Assembly: GCA_019425045.1 (NCBI GenBank)
Contig: JAHYYI010000018.1
Location: 1-43,699, forward strand
Source: Collinsella sp.
GTDB taxonomy: Bacteria; Actinomycetota; Coriobacteriia; Coriobacteriales; Coriobacteriaceae
Reading direction: 5' to 3'
Length of the DNA stretch: 43,699 nucleotides
Positions 8,229 through 15,630 of this stretch are shown in pieces. The notes below the pieces were generated by a model, which had not been told where the DNA came from, made no database searches, and was given only the letters and a program-made list of their open reading frames with translations. Numbering within the stretch: the first letter of the stretch is position 1; each line of letters opens with the position of its first letter. The translations under genes and the position numbers were made by a program.

Positions 8229-9470
8229 TTAGAGGTCCTCGCGCCAGAAGGGCATGCTCATGCAGCGCGGGCCGCCGCGGCCGCGGGAGAGCTCGGCGGA
8301 GGGCACGACGAGAAGGTCCAGGCCCTCCTTGTACAGCACGTCGTTGGTGACGGTGTTGCGGGCGTAGACGCAGATCTTGCCGGGCTCGACGCACAGGGTG
8401 TTGGAGCCGTCGTTCCACTGCTCGCGGGAGGCCGCGATCGGGTCGCCGCCGCCGCAGGGGATCAGCTTGACCTGGTCGACGCCGGTGGCGTCCTCCAGGA
8501 CGTGCTCGAGGGTGTCCTCGATCAGGCGGATGTTCACGTCGCCCGGGTTCTTGCCGGCGGTCAGCTCGTAGACGCGCAGGGTGCCCATGATGGCGGGGTG
8601 GATCGTGAACTTATCGACGTCGATCTGGGTGAAGACCGTGTCGAGGTGCATGAAGGCGCGCGAGACCGGGATGTCGAAGGCCAGGATGCGCTCGACCTTG
8701 GAGTCGGAGTTCCAGAAGATGTTCTGGGCCATGACGTCGATCGCGGCGGCCTGGGTGCGCTGGGAGATGCCGACGGCGAGGGTCTTCTCGTTGATGTTCA
8801 GCACGTCGCCGCCCTCGGTGTGGAACTGGCAGTCGCGGCGGAAGTACAGCGAGACGTCCTTGTAGTCGGGGTGGTACTTGAAGATGTACTTGCCGTACAG
8901 GGTCTCGCGGTTGCGGGTGACCGAGTACATGCGGTTGAGGTTGACGCCCTCGCCGATGACCGCGAACGGGTCGCGGGTGAAGTAGAGGTTGGGCATCGGG
9001 TCGATGATCAGGTCGGACTCGGACTCGGAGTTGACCAGGGAGTCGAGGGTCGTGGACGCCGTGAGGGGCATGTCGATCTCGGACTTGGTCATGCCGGCCA
9101 TGGTCTTCTTGACGAACTCGAGGTTGTCCTCGATGGAGTCCAGCTTCTCGCGGACGATCTGCGGCATGTGCTGGCCGCGGATGCCGGCCTCGGCGATGTA
9201 CTGGTCGGTGAACTCGGCGCGGGCGCCGGGGACCTGGTCGAACACCTCAGCGACGAGGTTCTCGAGATAGAGGACCTCCACGCCCTGGTCCCTCAGGATC
9301 TGGGCGAAGGTGTCGTGCTCCTGCTGCGCGACCTCCAGGAACGGGACGTCGTCGAACAGGAGTCGCTCGAGCTCGTCGGGCGGCAGGTTGAGGAGCTCGT
9401 CGCCGGGACGGTGCAGGCAGACCTTCCTGAGCTTGCCGATCTCGGAAGGCACGTGCAGACCTTTCGTCAT
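8229..9470 (-). CDS. arcA: Arginine deiminase, copy 1
   Basis: Hydrolyses arginine to citrulline and ammonia, the first step of the arginine deiminase pathway; cytoplasmic. The 413 residues are the normal length. Visible motifs are FTRDPFAVIGEGVNLNRM, the His-containing HTEGGDVLNINE, and the catalytic Cys close to the C terminus in RGGPRCMSMPF. The ribosome site is AGGAGG directly upstream. It is the first gene of a unit with arcB and a transporter. The DNA from the stop codon to 24 bases before the start appears identical to copy 2 at 11317-12558, except that this copy ends in TAA and the other in TAG. Confidence 0.96.
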   Translation of the reverse strand: MTKGLHVPSEIGKLRKVCLHRPGDELLNLPPDELERLLFDDVPFLEVAQQEHDTFAQILRDQGVEVLYLENLVAEVFDQVPGARAEFTDQYIAEAGIRGQHMPQIVREKLDSIEDNLEFVKKTMAGMTKSEIDMPLTASTTLDSLVNSESESDLIIDPMPNLYFTRDPFAVIGEGVNLNRMYSVTRNRETLYGKYIFKYHPDYKDVSLYFRRDCQFHTEGGDVLNINEKTLAVGISQRTQAAAIDVMAQNIFWNSDSKVERILAFDIPVSRAFMHLDTVFTQIDVDKFTIHPAIMGTLRVYELTAGKNPGDVNIRLIEDTLEHVLEDATGVDQVKLIPCGGGDPIAASREQWNDGSNTLCVEPGKICVYARNTVTNDVLYKEGLDLLVVPSAELSRGRGGPRCMSMPFWREDL

Positions 9471-9552
9471 GGCCTCCTACCTTTCTTTCGGGCCCTTGTC
9501 AGGGCCGATTCGTTAGCGCCCCTCCGTGTGAGGCGTTATTGCTGACGACATA

Positions 9553-9618
9553 TTTATATCCAAAATCAGCTCATACTTCCACCTTGCCCCCGAACGGTTT
9601 TTTATAGGGGGTGAACGG
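9553..9618 (-). promoter_or_regulatory. arcA copy 1 promoter with CCGTTC repeat pair
   Basis: On the minus strand a TATAAA -10 box (9553-9558) and a weak TGGAAG -35 box (9576-9581) are 17 bases apart. Two CCGTTC hexamers (9592-9597 and 9613-9618) sit just upstream, spaced exactly 21 bp, two helical turns. The same layout is found at the other arcA copy. A weak -35 box with close upstream repeats fits an activator-dependent promoter; this is inference. Confidence 0.65.
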
Positions 9619-9845
9619 CATACACATATACTTCACGCATGGCACACTTCATCTTAATAAAGCGTATTTACGTGCTTAAACGCGTTTTAATCCTAAAATC
9701 AAATGGAACTAAACTTTGTTAAACCATCCTCAAATTGCATATTTCCAATAAACCTATGAATAGAATTAGCGGTTCACACCGCGTCTCAACCATTTTCATT
9801 TTTATTCAGAAAAAAGTTTGTCCTATTCATTTCTGGTAAATAAAT

Positions 9846-9877
9846 TACCGTTTACCAGACGCTTGATACCGTTCACC
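9846..9877. promoter_or_regulatory. Distal TACCGTTYACC repeat pair
   Basis: TACCGTTTACC (9846-9856) and TACCGTTCACC (9867-9877) form a second direct pair with 21-bp spacing, about 390 bases upstream of arcA copy 1 and in the opposite orientation to the promoter-proximal pair. The core matches GGTGAACGG from the proximal site. A single related copy lies at 13011-13020. The rest of 9619-9955 is AT-rich and shows no gene. Confidence 0.5.
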
Positions 9878-9955
9878 GGAAACTCAGTATAAGGCCCAGC
9901 GGATACCGGCTCGCTTTACGGCCCCATTTGTAACAACTTGACTTCTCGGTATAGA

Positions 9956-9993
9956 AAAACGGACCCGCTTCACTAGGGAAACGGATCCGTTTT
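9956..9993 (-). terminator. Terminator of the aminotransferase gene
   Basis: AAAACGGACCCG (9956-9967) pairs with CGGATCCGTTTT (9982-9993) with one mismatch; on the minus strand the stem is followed by TTTTT. It separates the arcA copy 2/aminotransferase unit from the arcA copy 1 promoter region. Confidence 0.8.
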
Positions 9994-10042
9994 CGATTAT
10001 CTTCGGCTAATTTGGATAAGGCCCCCGAAGACCATCGGAATC

Positions 10043-11167
10043 CTAGCGATCGAACTCCGCCAGTGCCTCGCCCAAAAGCCTCAGGCCCTCGCGCAGAACG
10101 TCCTCGCTCGCGCAGTAGCCCAGGCGTGCGCCGCAGGGAAGCTCAAAACGGCTACCGGGGACCAGCAGCACTCCCCTCTCGGACAGCAGGCGTCTGCAGA
10201 ACTCCTCGTCGTCCTCGGGAATATCCAGCTGGATAAACGAGGTGGACACGCCCTGCGGGGCCGTCCAGGAAACGCGATGCTGCGTATCGATCCAAGCCTG
10301 CGCGATATCGCGGTTGCCAAACACGATCTTGCGATTGCGCTCGAGAATCTTATCCTTGTGCTCAAGCACATAGGTCGCCAGGGCATCGTTGAACACGCCG
10401 CCGCAGATCATGGTGTAATCGCGATAGGTACGGATGCGGTTGGACACCTCTTCGTCGGCCAGGACCCAGCCCACGCGGGCCGCAGGCGTCGAATAGGTCT
10501 TCGACAACGAGTTGGTGACAATGGCCCTCTCGTACATGTCGACCATCGACATAAAGGACTCAGTGTTTTCGAGCGGCAGATACACCTCGTCGCACAGCAC
10601 GTAGGCGCCCACCGAACGGGCGATCTCGGCAATCTGGCCGAGCATATCGGCATCGAGCACCGTACCGATGGGGTTCGAAGCGTTGTTTATGCAGATAAGC
10701 TTGGTGTTGGGGCGCACCAAGCGCTTGAGTTCCTCGATATCGGGCTTCCAGCCGAGTTCCTCGCGAAGCTCCCAATACTCGACCTCGGCGCCCAGCGTGC
10801 GCGGAATCTCGTAGAGCGGCGCGTAGGTGGGCCACTCGGCGATAACATGGTCGCCGGGCTCGACCACAGCCATGATGGCGTTGAGGTTAGCGCCCGTGCA
10901 GCCATTGGTCTGCAGAATGTGATCGGGATTGACCTCCCGACGATACAGCTTGGCAACCTCGGCCTTAAACTCCGGCGAGCCCTCGATCCAGCCGTAGTTC
11001 ATCTTCTCGCGGTCCAGGCGCTCGTAGAACGTGGCGCCGTCCTGTTCATCGAGCGCGCGCAGCTCGCCCATGGTGAGCGACGAGATCGTCGACTGGGCGA
11101 TGTCCCACGTGGCGCTCTTCTCCCAAACGTTGAGCCATTCCTCAACGCCAATCGTCTTGATGTCCAT
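10043..11167 (-). CDS. PLP-dependent class I/II aminotransferase
   Basis: Fold-type I pyridoxal phosphate enzyme of 374 residues. Visible active-site elements are the Asn in NNASNPIG, Asp/Tyr in LCDEVYLP, the PLP-binding Lys in TNSLSKTYSTPAARVGW and the C-terminal substrate-binding Arg in GARLGYC. It sits between the two arcA genes on the same strand. It resembles the branch containing capreomycidine synthase-like enzymes, which act on arginine derivatives, so an arginine, ornithine or related substrate is a reasonable guess but is not shown. The ATG at 11167 has AAGGAG seven bases upstream; the longer frame to 11221 lacks a ribosome site. Confidence 0.83.
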   Translation of the reverse strand: MDIKTIGVEEWLNVWEKSATWDIAQSTISSLTMGELRALDEQDGATFYERLDREKMNYGWIEGSPEFKAEVAKLYRREVNPDHILQTNGCTGANLNAIMAVVEPGDHVIAEWPTYAPLYEIPRTLGAEVEYWELREELGWKPDIEELKRLVRPNTKLICINNASNPIGTVLDADMLGQIAEIARSVGAYVLCDEVYLPLENTESFMSMVDMYERAIVTNSLSKTYSTPAARVGWVLADEEVSNRIRTYRDYTMICGGVFNDALATYVLEHKDKILERNRKIVFGNRDIAQAWIDTQHRVSWTAPQGVSTSFIQLDIPEDDEEFCRRLLSERGVLLVPGSRFELPCGARLGYCASEDVLREGLRLLGEALAEFDR

Positions 11168-11222
11168 GGCCAAGCTCCTTACAAAAGCAGTCGTCCAATC
11201 GTGTTGACGTTCCTCATACAAG

Positions 11223-11256
11223 ATTGGGGCGGTGCGAAAACCCGCACCGCCCCAAT
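11223..11256 (-). terminator. Hairpin after arcA copy 2
   Basis: A perfect 14-bp stem (ATTGGGGCGGTGCG with its complement, 11223-11236 and 11243-11256) with a six-base loop lies between arcA copy 2 and the aminotransferase. The T tract is poor (TCTTGT), so some read-through into the aminotransferase is plausible. I see no obvious separate promoter for that gene in the 55 bases before it. Confidence 0.6.
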
Positions 11257-11316
11257 GGGAGACATCTAATGGCAGCTAGATGTATGTATTATGACCTGTA
11301 CGGGTCCTTGAAGACC

Positions 11317-12558
11317 CTAGAGGTCCTCGCGCCAGAAGGGCATGCTCATGCAGCGCGGGCCGCCGCGGCCGCGGGAGAGCTCGGCGGAGGGCACGACGAG
11401 AAGGTCCAGGCCCTCCTTGTACAGCACGTCGTTGGTGACGGTGTTGCGGGCGTAGACGCAGATCTTGCCGGGCTCGACGCACAGGGTGTTGGAGCCGTCG
11501 TTCCACTGCTCGCGGGAGGCCGCGATCGGGTCGCCGCCGCCGCAGGGGATCAGCTTGACCTGGTCGACGCCGGTGGCGTCCTCCAGGACGTGCTCGAGGG
11601 TGTCCTCGATCAGGCGGATGTTCACGTCGCCCGGGTTCTTGCCGGCGGTCAGCTCGTAGACGCGCAGGGTGCCCATGATGGCGGGGTGGATCGTGAACTT
11701 ATCGACGTCGATCTGGGTGAAGACCGTGTCGAGGTGCATGAAGGCGCGCGAGACCGGGATGTCGAAGGCCAGGATGCGCTCGACCTTGGAGTCGGAGTTC
11801 CAGAAGATGTTCTGGGCCATGACGTCGATCGCGGCGGCCTGGGTGCGCTGGGAGATGCCGACGGCGAGGGTCTTCTCGTTGATGTTCAGCACGTCGCCGC
11901 CCTCGGTGTGGAACTGGCAGTCGCGGCGGAAGTACAGCGAGACGTCCTTGTAGTCGGGGTGGTACTTGAAGATGTACTTGCCGTACAGGGTCTCGCGGTT
12001 GCGGGTGACCGAGTACATGCGGTTGAGGTTGACGCCCTCGCCGATGACCGCGAACGGGTCGCGGGTGAAGTAGAGGTTGGGCATCGGGTCGATGATCAGG
12101 TCGGACTCGGACTCGGAGTTGACCAGGGAGTCGAGGGTCGTGGACGCCGTGAGGGGCATGTCGATCTCGGACTTGGTCATGCCGGCCATGGTCTTCTTGA
12201 CGAACTCGAGGTTGTCCTCGATGGAGTCCAGCTTCTCGCGGACGATCTGCGGCATGTGCTGGCCGCGGATGCCGGCCTCGGCGATGTACTGGTCGGTGAA
12301 CTCGGCGCGGGCGCCGGGGACCTGGTCGAACACCTCAGCGACGAGGTTCTCGAGATAGAGGACCTCCACGCCCTGGTCCCTCAGGATCTGGGCGAAGGTG
12401 TCGTGCTCCTGCTGCGCGACCTCCAGGAACGGGACGTCGTCGAACAGGAGTCGCTCGAGCTCGTCGGGCGGCAGGTTGAGGAGCTCGTCGCCGGGACGGT
12501 GCAGGCAGACCTTCCTGAGCTTGCCGATCTCGGAAGGCACGTGCAGACCTTTCGTCAT
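11317..12558 (-). CDS. arcA: Arginine deiminase, copy 2
   Basis: Same 413-residue protein as the gene at 8229-9470, with the same motifs and the catalytic Cys in PRCMSMPF. By eye the nucleotide sequence is identical from the second stop-codon base to position 12582, 24 bases upstream of the start, including the AGGAGG ribosome site. The stop is TAG here and TAA in copy 1, and sequence beyond both ends differs. It is followed by a hairpin and then the aminotransferase. It has its own promoter with the same architecture as copy 1, so both copies are probably expressed, perhaps to raise dose or respond to different signals. Confidence 0.96.
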   Translation of the reverse strand: MTKGLHVPSEIGKLRKVCLHRPGDELLNLPPDELERLLFDDVPFLEVAQQEHDTFAQILRDQGVEVLYLENLVAEVFDQVPGARAEFTDQYIAEAGIRGQHMPQIVREKLDSIEDNLEFVKKTMAGMTKSEIDMPLTASTTLDSLVNSESESDLIIDPMPNLYFTRDPFAVIGEGVNLNRMYSVTRNRETLYGKYIFKYHPDYKDVSLYFRRDCQFHTEGGDVLNINEKTLAVGISQRTQAAAIDVMAQNIFWNSDSKVERILAFDIPVSRAFMHLDTVFTQIDVDKFTIHPAIMGTLRVYELTAGKNPGDVNIRLIEDTLEHVLEDATGVDQVKLIPCGGGDPIAASREQWNDGSNTLCVEPGKICVYARNTVTNDVLYKEGLDLLVVPSAELSRGRGGPRCMSMPFWREDL

Positions 12559-12639
12559 GGCCTCCTACCTTTCTTTCGGGCCTTTCGGCCGAATCTCTCA
12601 GCGCCCTTCCGTAACGGGCACTGCTTGCTGACAGCTCTA

Positions 12640-12705
12640 GTTATATCCAAATTCCACCCGCAATTCCACCTCGCCCCCGAACGGTCAACAAAGTGCGATG
12701 AACGG
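12640..12705 (-). promoter_or_regulatory. arcA copy 2 promoter with CCGTTC repeat pair
   Basis: On the minus strand a TATAAC -10 box (12640-12645) and a TGGAAT -35 box (12663-12668) are separated by 17 bases. CCGTTC hexamers at 12679-12684 and 12700-12705 are spaced 21 bp. The block CCGTTCGGGGGCRAGGTGGAA and the TTTGGATATAA around the -10 box are shared with copy 1, while the surrounding bases differ. Confidence 0.65.
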
Positions 12706-13050
12706 TATATCGCATGTGATTCCCCCATGATGTACTTCGGCGTTCTAAAGTAACTTTTCTAAGGTAAACGCTCTTTTTTCTTAAAAACCATTTGCGATTG
12801 CGTCTCTAAACTTTTGATTCAGAATTGCATAGCTAAATCGGTTTTATGTATATAAATGATGTTTGTTTACGTTTCCGCCTGCATTCAATGATATTCAGCT
12901 ATCCATCATTCTTATTCACACTTACGTACCAGTTGAGTGAGGATATAGACCGCTTGCAGACGAGCAGGGCGTCAGTCCTATGACTCGTCAGCGTAAGAAG
13001 TAGGTAAAGATACCGTTCACGCGATACGTTCGTGCCAGCGGTCGACTAAA
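12706..13050. other. AT-rich intergenic region between arcA copy 2 and ppk
   Basis: This 345-base stretch holds no supported gene. It is much richer in A and T than its surroundings, like the region upstream of arcA copy 1. It contains one TACCGTTCAC (13011-13020), matching the distal motif upstream of copy 1. Confidence 0.5.
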
Positions 13051-13104
13051 TTGAGACAATAGTGAATAAGAGTTAGGCTACCGTCCCCTACGGGGACTGA
13101 ACGG
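13051..13104 (+). promoter_or_regulatory. Candidate ppk promoter and leader hairpin
   Basis: TTGAGA (13051-13056) and TAGGCT (13074-13079) are 17 bases apart and would start transcription about 25 bases before ppk. The leader holds a GTCCCC/GGGGAC hairpin (13083-13097) and a GAACGG hexamer (13099-13104) next to the start codon. Confidence 0.45.
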
Positions 13105-13108
13105 ACAG

Positions 13109-15517
13109 ATGCATATGCCGAGCAAAATCGAAAAGAAGCAAGCCGCTGCAAAGCTGCGCAAGCCGCCGCGCGACTTCTCGTACACGCAAAACCGAGAGCT
13201 TAGCTGGCTGCGCTTTAACAACCGCGTGCTTGACGAAGCCTTCGATGAGACCGTTCCGCTGTTCGAGCGTCTAAAGTTCGTGTCGATTTTCGAGTCTAAC
13301 CTCGACGAGTTTCTCATGGTGCGCGTGGGCGGCCTGTCCGATCTGGCAGAGCTCAAAAAACAGCCTGTCGACAACAAGAGCAATATGACCGCCTCCGAAC
13401 AGGTCGATGCTGTCATGGCCGAAATGCCCGGGCTCCTTACTCGTTGGGAATCCATCTTTAAGAGCATCGAAGGCAAGCTCGACACCTTGGGCGTTCACCG
13501 CGCCCGCATCGATTCGCTTACGCCCGAGGAGCGCACCTTCGTAACCCGCTACTTCCAGGCCTACGTGTCGCCGGTCATCTCGCCGCTGGTCATCGATCCG
13601 CGCCACCCCTTCCCCAACCTGCGCAACGGCGCGCTCTATCTGGCCTGTGGTCTGGACGGCGCCACCGACGAGGAGAGCCTGCTGGGCCTTATCGAGATTC
13701 CCGCCTCGATGAACCGCGTGGTCGAGATTCCCTCGCCCACCGGCACCTACTCCTACATCTTGCTCGAGGACGTCATTCTCGCCTGCCTGGACAGCTGCTT
13801 TGGCTCCTATAAGCCGCTGGATCGTGCGCTGATCCGCGTCACCCGCAACGCCGACATCGATCCGGACGGCGAGGGCGTCGAAGAGGAAGAGGACTACCGC
13901 CAGCACATGAAGCGCATCCTCAAGAAGCGCCTGCGCCTGCAGCCGGTAGTGCTCGCCGTCTCGGGGTCGCTCGAGAAGGCGACGCTCAAGACTATCCGCA
14001 AGGCGCTCGAGCTCTCGCGTCGCTCGGTCTTTACCTGCGATATCCCGCTCGACCTGGGCTACGTCTTTGGCATTGAGGGCAAGATTCCCGAGCACCTGCG
14101 CAACGAGCTGCTCTTTACGCCGTTTAAGCCGCAGCCCAACCCCAACATCGACATGACCCGCTCCATCCGCGAACAGGTGCTGCAGGGCGACAAGCTGCTC
14201 TTTTATCCCTACGAGGCCATGAACCCCTTCCTGGATCTGGTGCACGAGGCCGCCTACGACCCCGAGTGCATCTCGCTGCGCATCACGCTCTACCGCGTGG
14301 CCAAGCAGAGCCGCCTGTGCGAATCGCTGATCGATGCTGCCGAGAACGGCAAAGAGGTCACGGTGCTCATGGAACTTCGTGCCCGCTTTGACGAGCAGAA
14401 CAACATCGAGTGGGCCGAGCGTCTGGAAGAGGCGGGCTGCACCGTCATCTATGGTTCCGAGGGCTTTAAATGCCACTCAAAGATCTGCCAGCTCACCTAT
14501 CGCGAGGGCATGGCGCTCACCCGTCTCACGCTTTTGGGCACCGGCAACTTTAACGAGAAGACGGCCAAACTCTACAGCGACTTTATGCTCATGACCGCCC
14601 ATCCCGGCATCGGTGAAGACGCCAACCTGTTCTTCCGCAATCTGTCGCTGGGCAACCTGCGCGGCGACTACCGCTTCCTGGGTGTGGCGCCCGTCGGACT
14701 GAAACCGCTCATCATGCGCGGCCTGGATCGCGAGATCCAGCGCGCCCTTGCCGGCGAGCCCGCCCGCGTGTTCTTTAAGCTCAACTCGCTGACCGACCGC
14801 GAGGTCATCGACAAAATCGCCGAGGCATCGTGCGCAGGAGTCCGCGTGGACATGATCATCCGCGGTATCTCGTGCCTCAAGCCCGGTGTTCCGGGCAAGA
14901 CCGAGAACGTGCATGTCCGTTCTATCGTCGGACGCTTTTTGGAGCATGCGCGCGTTTACGCCTTTGGCGTGGACTCGGACATGATCTATCTGAGCTCGGC
15001 CGACATGATGACGCGCAACACCGAGCACCGCGTGGAGATCGCCTTCCCCGTGCTCGACCCCACCTGCCGCGCCCTAGTACACGAGTACATGGGCATGCAG
15101 CTGCGCGACAACGTGAAGGCCCGCAGCCTCACGAGCGACGGCACCTGGGTCCCCGTAGAGCGTGCAGAGGGTGAGAAACCCTTCAACTCGCAGGAAGCTC
15201 TACTGGAGCGTGCCTATCGCAACGCCGAGGCCGCGCCCGAGCCCGTCATTGAGGCGGAACCTGCCCCCGAGGCCGAGCCGCAGCCAGTAGCACCCAAGGT
15301 CCAAGAGGTCCAGGCGACCGTCATTGAGCCCGAGCCTGCACCTGCACCTCGGCCCGAGACGCAGGTCACCAAGCCCGCACCCGAGACGAGCGCCCGTCGC
15401 GATAAGCCCGCTGGCAAGACCAAGGCCATCGAGCGCCATCGCCCCGGTCGCGTGCGCATGGGCCTGGGCCTGATCGGCCTGGGTCTTAAGACGCTCATTA
15501 CCGGCAAGACGAAATAG
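13109..15517 (+). CDS. ppk: Polyphosphate kinase 1
   Basis: Reversibly makes polyphosphate from the ATP gamma phosphate, usually at the membrane. The protein has 802 residues, longer than the usual core of about 690. The core opens with YTQNRELSWLRFNNRVLDEA. The catalytic His regions are visible: GFKCHSKICQLTY (phosphorylated His) and RFLEHARVYAFG (second conserved His). After about residue 690 comes a Pro/Glu/Ala-rich stretch and a basic, Gly-rich tail (RMGLGLIGLGLKTLI). The first ATG is at 13109; an ATG at 13115 is better spaced from GGA and may be used. A strong terminator follows, so it is probably monocistronic. Confidence 0.95.
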   Translation: MHMPSKIEKKQAAAKLRKPPRDFSYTQNRELSWLRFNNRVLDEAFDETVPLFERLKFVSIFESNLDEFLMVRVGGLSDLAELKKQPVDNKSNMTASEQVDAVMAEMPGLLTRWESIFKSIEGKLDTLGVHRARIDSLTPEERTFVTRYFQAYVSPVISPLVIDPRHPFPNLRNGALYLACGLDGATDEESLLGLIEIPASMNRVVEIPSPTGTYSYILLEDVILACLDSCFGSYKPLDRALIRVTRNADIDPDGEGVEEEEDYRQHMKRILKKRLRLQPVVLAVSGSLEKATLKTIRKALELSRRSVFTCDIPLDLGYVFGIEGKIPEHLRNELLFTPFKPQPNPNIDMTRSIREQVLQGDKLLFYPYEAMNPFLDLVHEAAYDPECISLRITLYRVAKQSRLCESLIDAAENGKEVTVLMELRARFDEQNNIEWAERLEEAGCTVIYGSEGFKCHSKICQLTYREGMALTRLTLLGTGNFNEKTAKLYSDFMLMTAHPGIGEDANLFFRNLSLGNLRGDYRFLGVAPVGLKPLIMRGLDREIQRALAGEPARVFFKLNSLTDREVIDKIAEASCAGVRVDMIIRGISCLKPGVPGKTENVHVRSIVGRFLEHARVYAFGVDSDMIYLSSADMMTRNTEHRVEIAFPVLDPTCRALVHEYMGMQLRDNVKARSLTSDGTWVPVERAEGEKPFNSQEALLERAYRNAEAAPEPVIEAEPAPEAEPQPVAPKVQEVQATVIEPEPAPAPRPETQVTKPAPETSARRDKPAGKTKAIERHRPGRVRMGLGLIGLGLKTLITGKTK

Positions 15518-15540
15518 TCGTTTGTAGAAGCAGTTTGTAG

Positions 15541-15586
15541 AAGCGCCCCGCATTTGAGGAAAGCCTCAGATGCGGGGCGCTTTTCC
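15541..15586 (+). terminator. Terminator of ppk
   Basis: An 18-bp GC-rich stem (starting AGCGCCCCGCAT at 15542, closing at about 15582) with an AAAG loop is followed by TTTT. It lies 25 bases after the ppk stop. Confidence 0.9.
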
Positions 15587-15630
15587 CTGCTACCATGGTG
15601 CGAATAACAACGCGAATGACAGGCAGGGAT

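Noticed and set aside
7122..9545. Very long plus-strand open frame of about 800 codons opposite arcB and arcA, repeated opposite arcA copy 2
   Set aside because: It is the antisense shadow of GC-rich genes with strong codon bias, composed mainly of Gly, Asp, Val and Leu, with no ribosome site or family resemblance.
9553..9618. Classical ArgR box at the arcA promoters
   Set aside because: The repeats are direct CCGTTC hexamers, not the AT-rich TGAAT/ATTCA palindrome expected for ArgR.
10277..11269. Long plus-strand frame opposite the aminotransferase
   Set aside because: Antisense shadow; the minus strand encodes a complete PLP enzyme with all active-site motifs.
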